From Reyranella sp. (lineage in GTDB: Bacteria > Pseudomonadota > Alphaproteobacteria > Reyranellales > Reyranellaceae), in the NCBI RefSeq assembly GCF_004297405.1, contig NZ_SCVC01000032.1, positions 280,417 to 344,416 of the forward strand: a stretch of DNA of 64,000 nucleotides, read 5' to 3'. The stretch's first letter is position 1. Each line of letters begins with the position of its first letter. Below are positions 63,952 through 64,000 of the stretch, in pieces. Under the pieces are notes generated by a model. It did not search any database. It was not told the origin of the DNA and was given only the letters and a program-made list of their open reading frames with translations. Position numbers and translations under genes: made by a program.

Positions 63952-64000
63952 ATGACCCCTCTCAAGACGCGCGATTGCCGCTGGATTGGTGTTCCTGGCG
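63952..64000 (+). CDS. Possible start of a gene cut by the window edge
   Basis: ATG 63952 opens MTPLKTRDCRWIGVPG and stays open to the end of the window, 22 nt after the second EamA stop on the same strand. Sixteen residues are too few to name a family, and there is no clear ribosome-binding site. Confidence 0.35.
   Translation, partial: MTPLKTRDCRWIGVPG

Overview
The window is high-GC, very gene-dense chromosomal DNA from an aerobic Gram-negative heterotroph, most likely an alphaproteobacterium of the soil or water type (Reyranella-, Bradyrhizobium- or Rhodospirillales-like). Supporting features are a bifunctional PutA without a DNA-binding domain, a GltBD glutamate synthase, a FecR anti-sigma factor, a TonB-dependent receptor, a Bug-type binding protein, and many acyl-CoA, crotonase, short-chain dehydrogenase and MFS genes. 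The genus is inference. I see no rRNA, tRNA, CRISPR, insertion sequence or phage gene. No gene-free stretch exceeds 300 bases. Stop/start overlaps of the ATGA, TGATG, TAATG or TAGTG type are frequent and were used to choose starts and operons.

Layout. 1-5006 (minus): a partial MFS transporter, a SnoaL-like protein, an ArsR/SRPBCC pair, and a cAMP-type-sensor/patatin lipase coupled to a DUF2817 zinc-peptidase-like protein; a PaaI-type thioesterase follows on plus. 5546-10309 (minus): a candidate metallophore cassette of TonB receptor, MFS carrier, methyltransferase and a histidine-rich TetR, with a near-palindromic operator and a Fur-like box in front of the receptor. 10424-15192: apt, an amidase, a small DUF2798 protein and hrpB. 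15239-26163: EthD protein, putA, a lipoprotein, gltB, gltD and an AroQ-like protein, i.e. proline-to-glutamate metabolism and ammonia assimilation. 26178-30893: a GFA protein and a flavin-fold protein divergent from a LysR regulator, then DUF1428, an orphan FecR and a DUF1194 VWA protein.

31028-36826: acyl-CoA dehydrogenase, a single-module A-T-TE synthetase whose thioesterase has Cys at the nucleophile position, and a translationally coupled CbpA/CbpM/HD-phosphohydrolase operon. 36831-42078 (minus): a Bug binding protein and an operon of threonine aldolase, epimerase and a molybdopterin hydroxylase large subunit. 42133-46167: a five-gene plus-strand catabolic cluster (crotonase, luciferase-like monooxygenase, alpha/beta hydrolase, periplasmic protein, cysteine-less racemase relative). 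46157-51348: VOC protein, quinone oxidoreductase and P450 divergent from TetR and GNAT genes, then a NemR-like TetR and an SDR that share the same operator-like sequence.

51324-64000: two crotonases, an orphan LivM permease, VOC, MFS and MarR genes divergent from an alpha/beta hydrolase across a strong palindrome, a small membrane protein, a nitronate monooxygenase-like enzyme, a lipoprotein esterase, an L2HG-oxidase-like FAD enzyme, a FolM-like SDR coupled to folB, and two tandem EamA transporters.

Most promising for follow-up: the TonB receptor/MFS/methyltransferase/His-rich TetR cassette (5546-10309), the A-T-TE(Cys) synthetase (32404-34965), and the NemR-like TetR/SDR pair with its duplicated operator (49956-51348).
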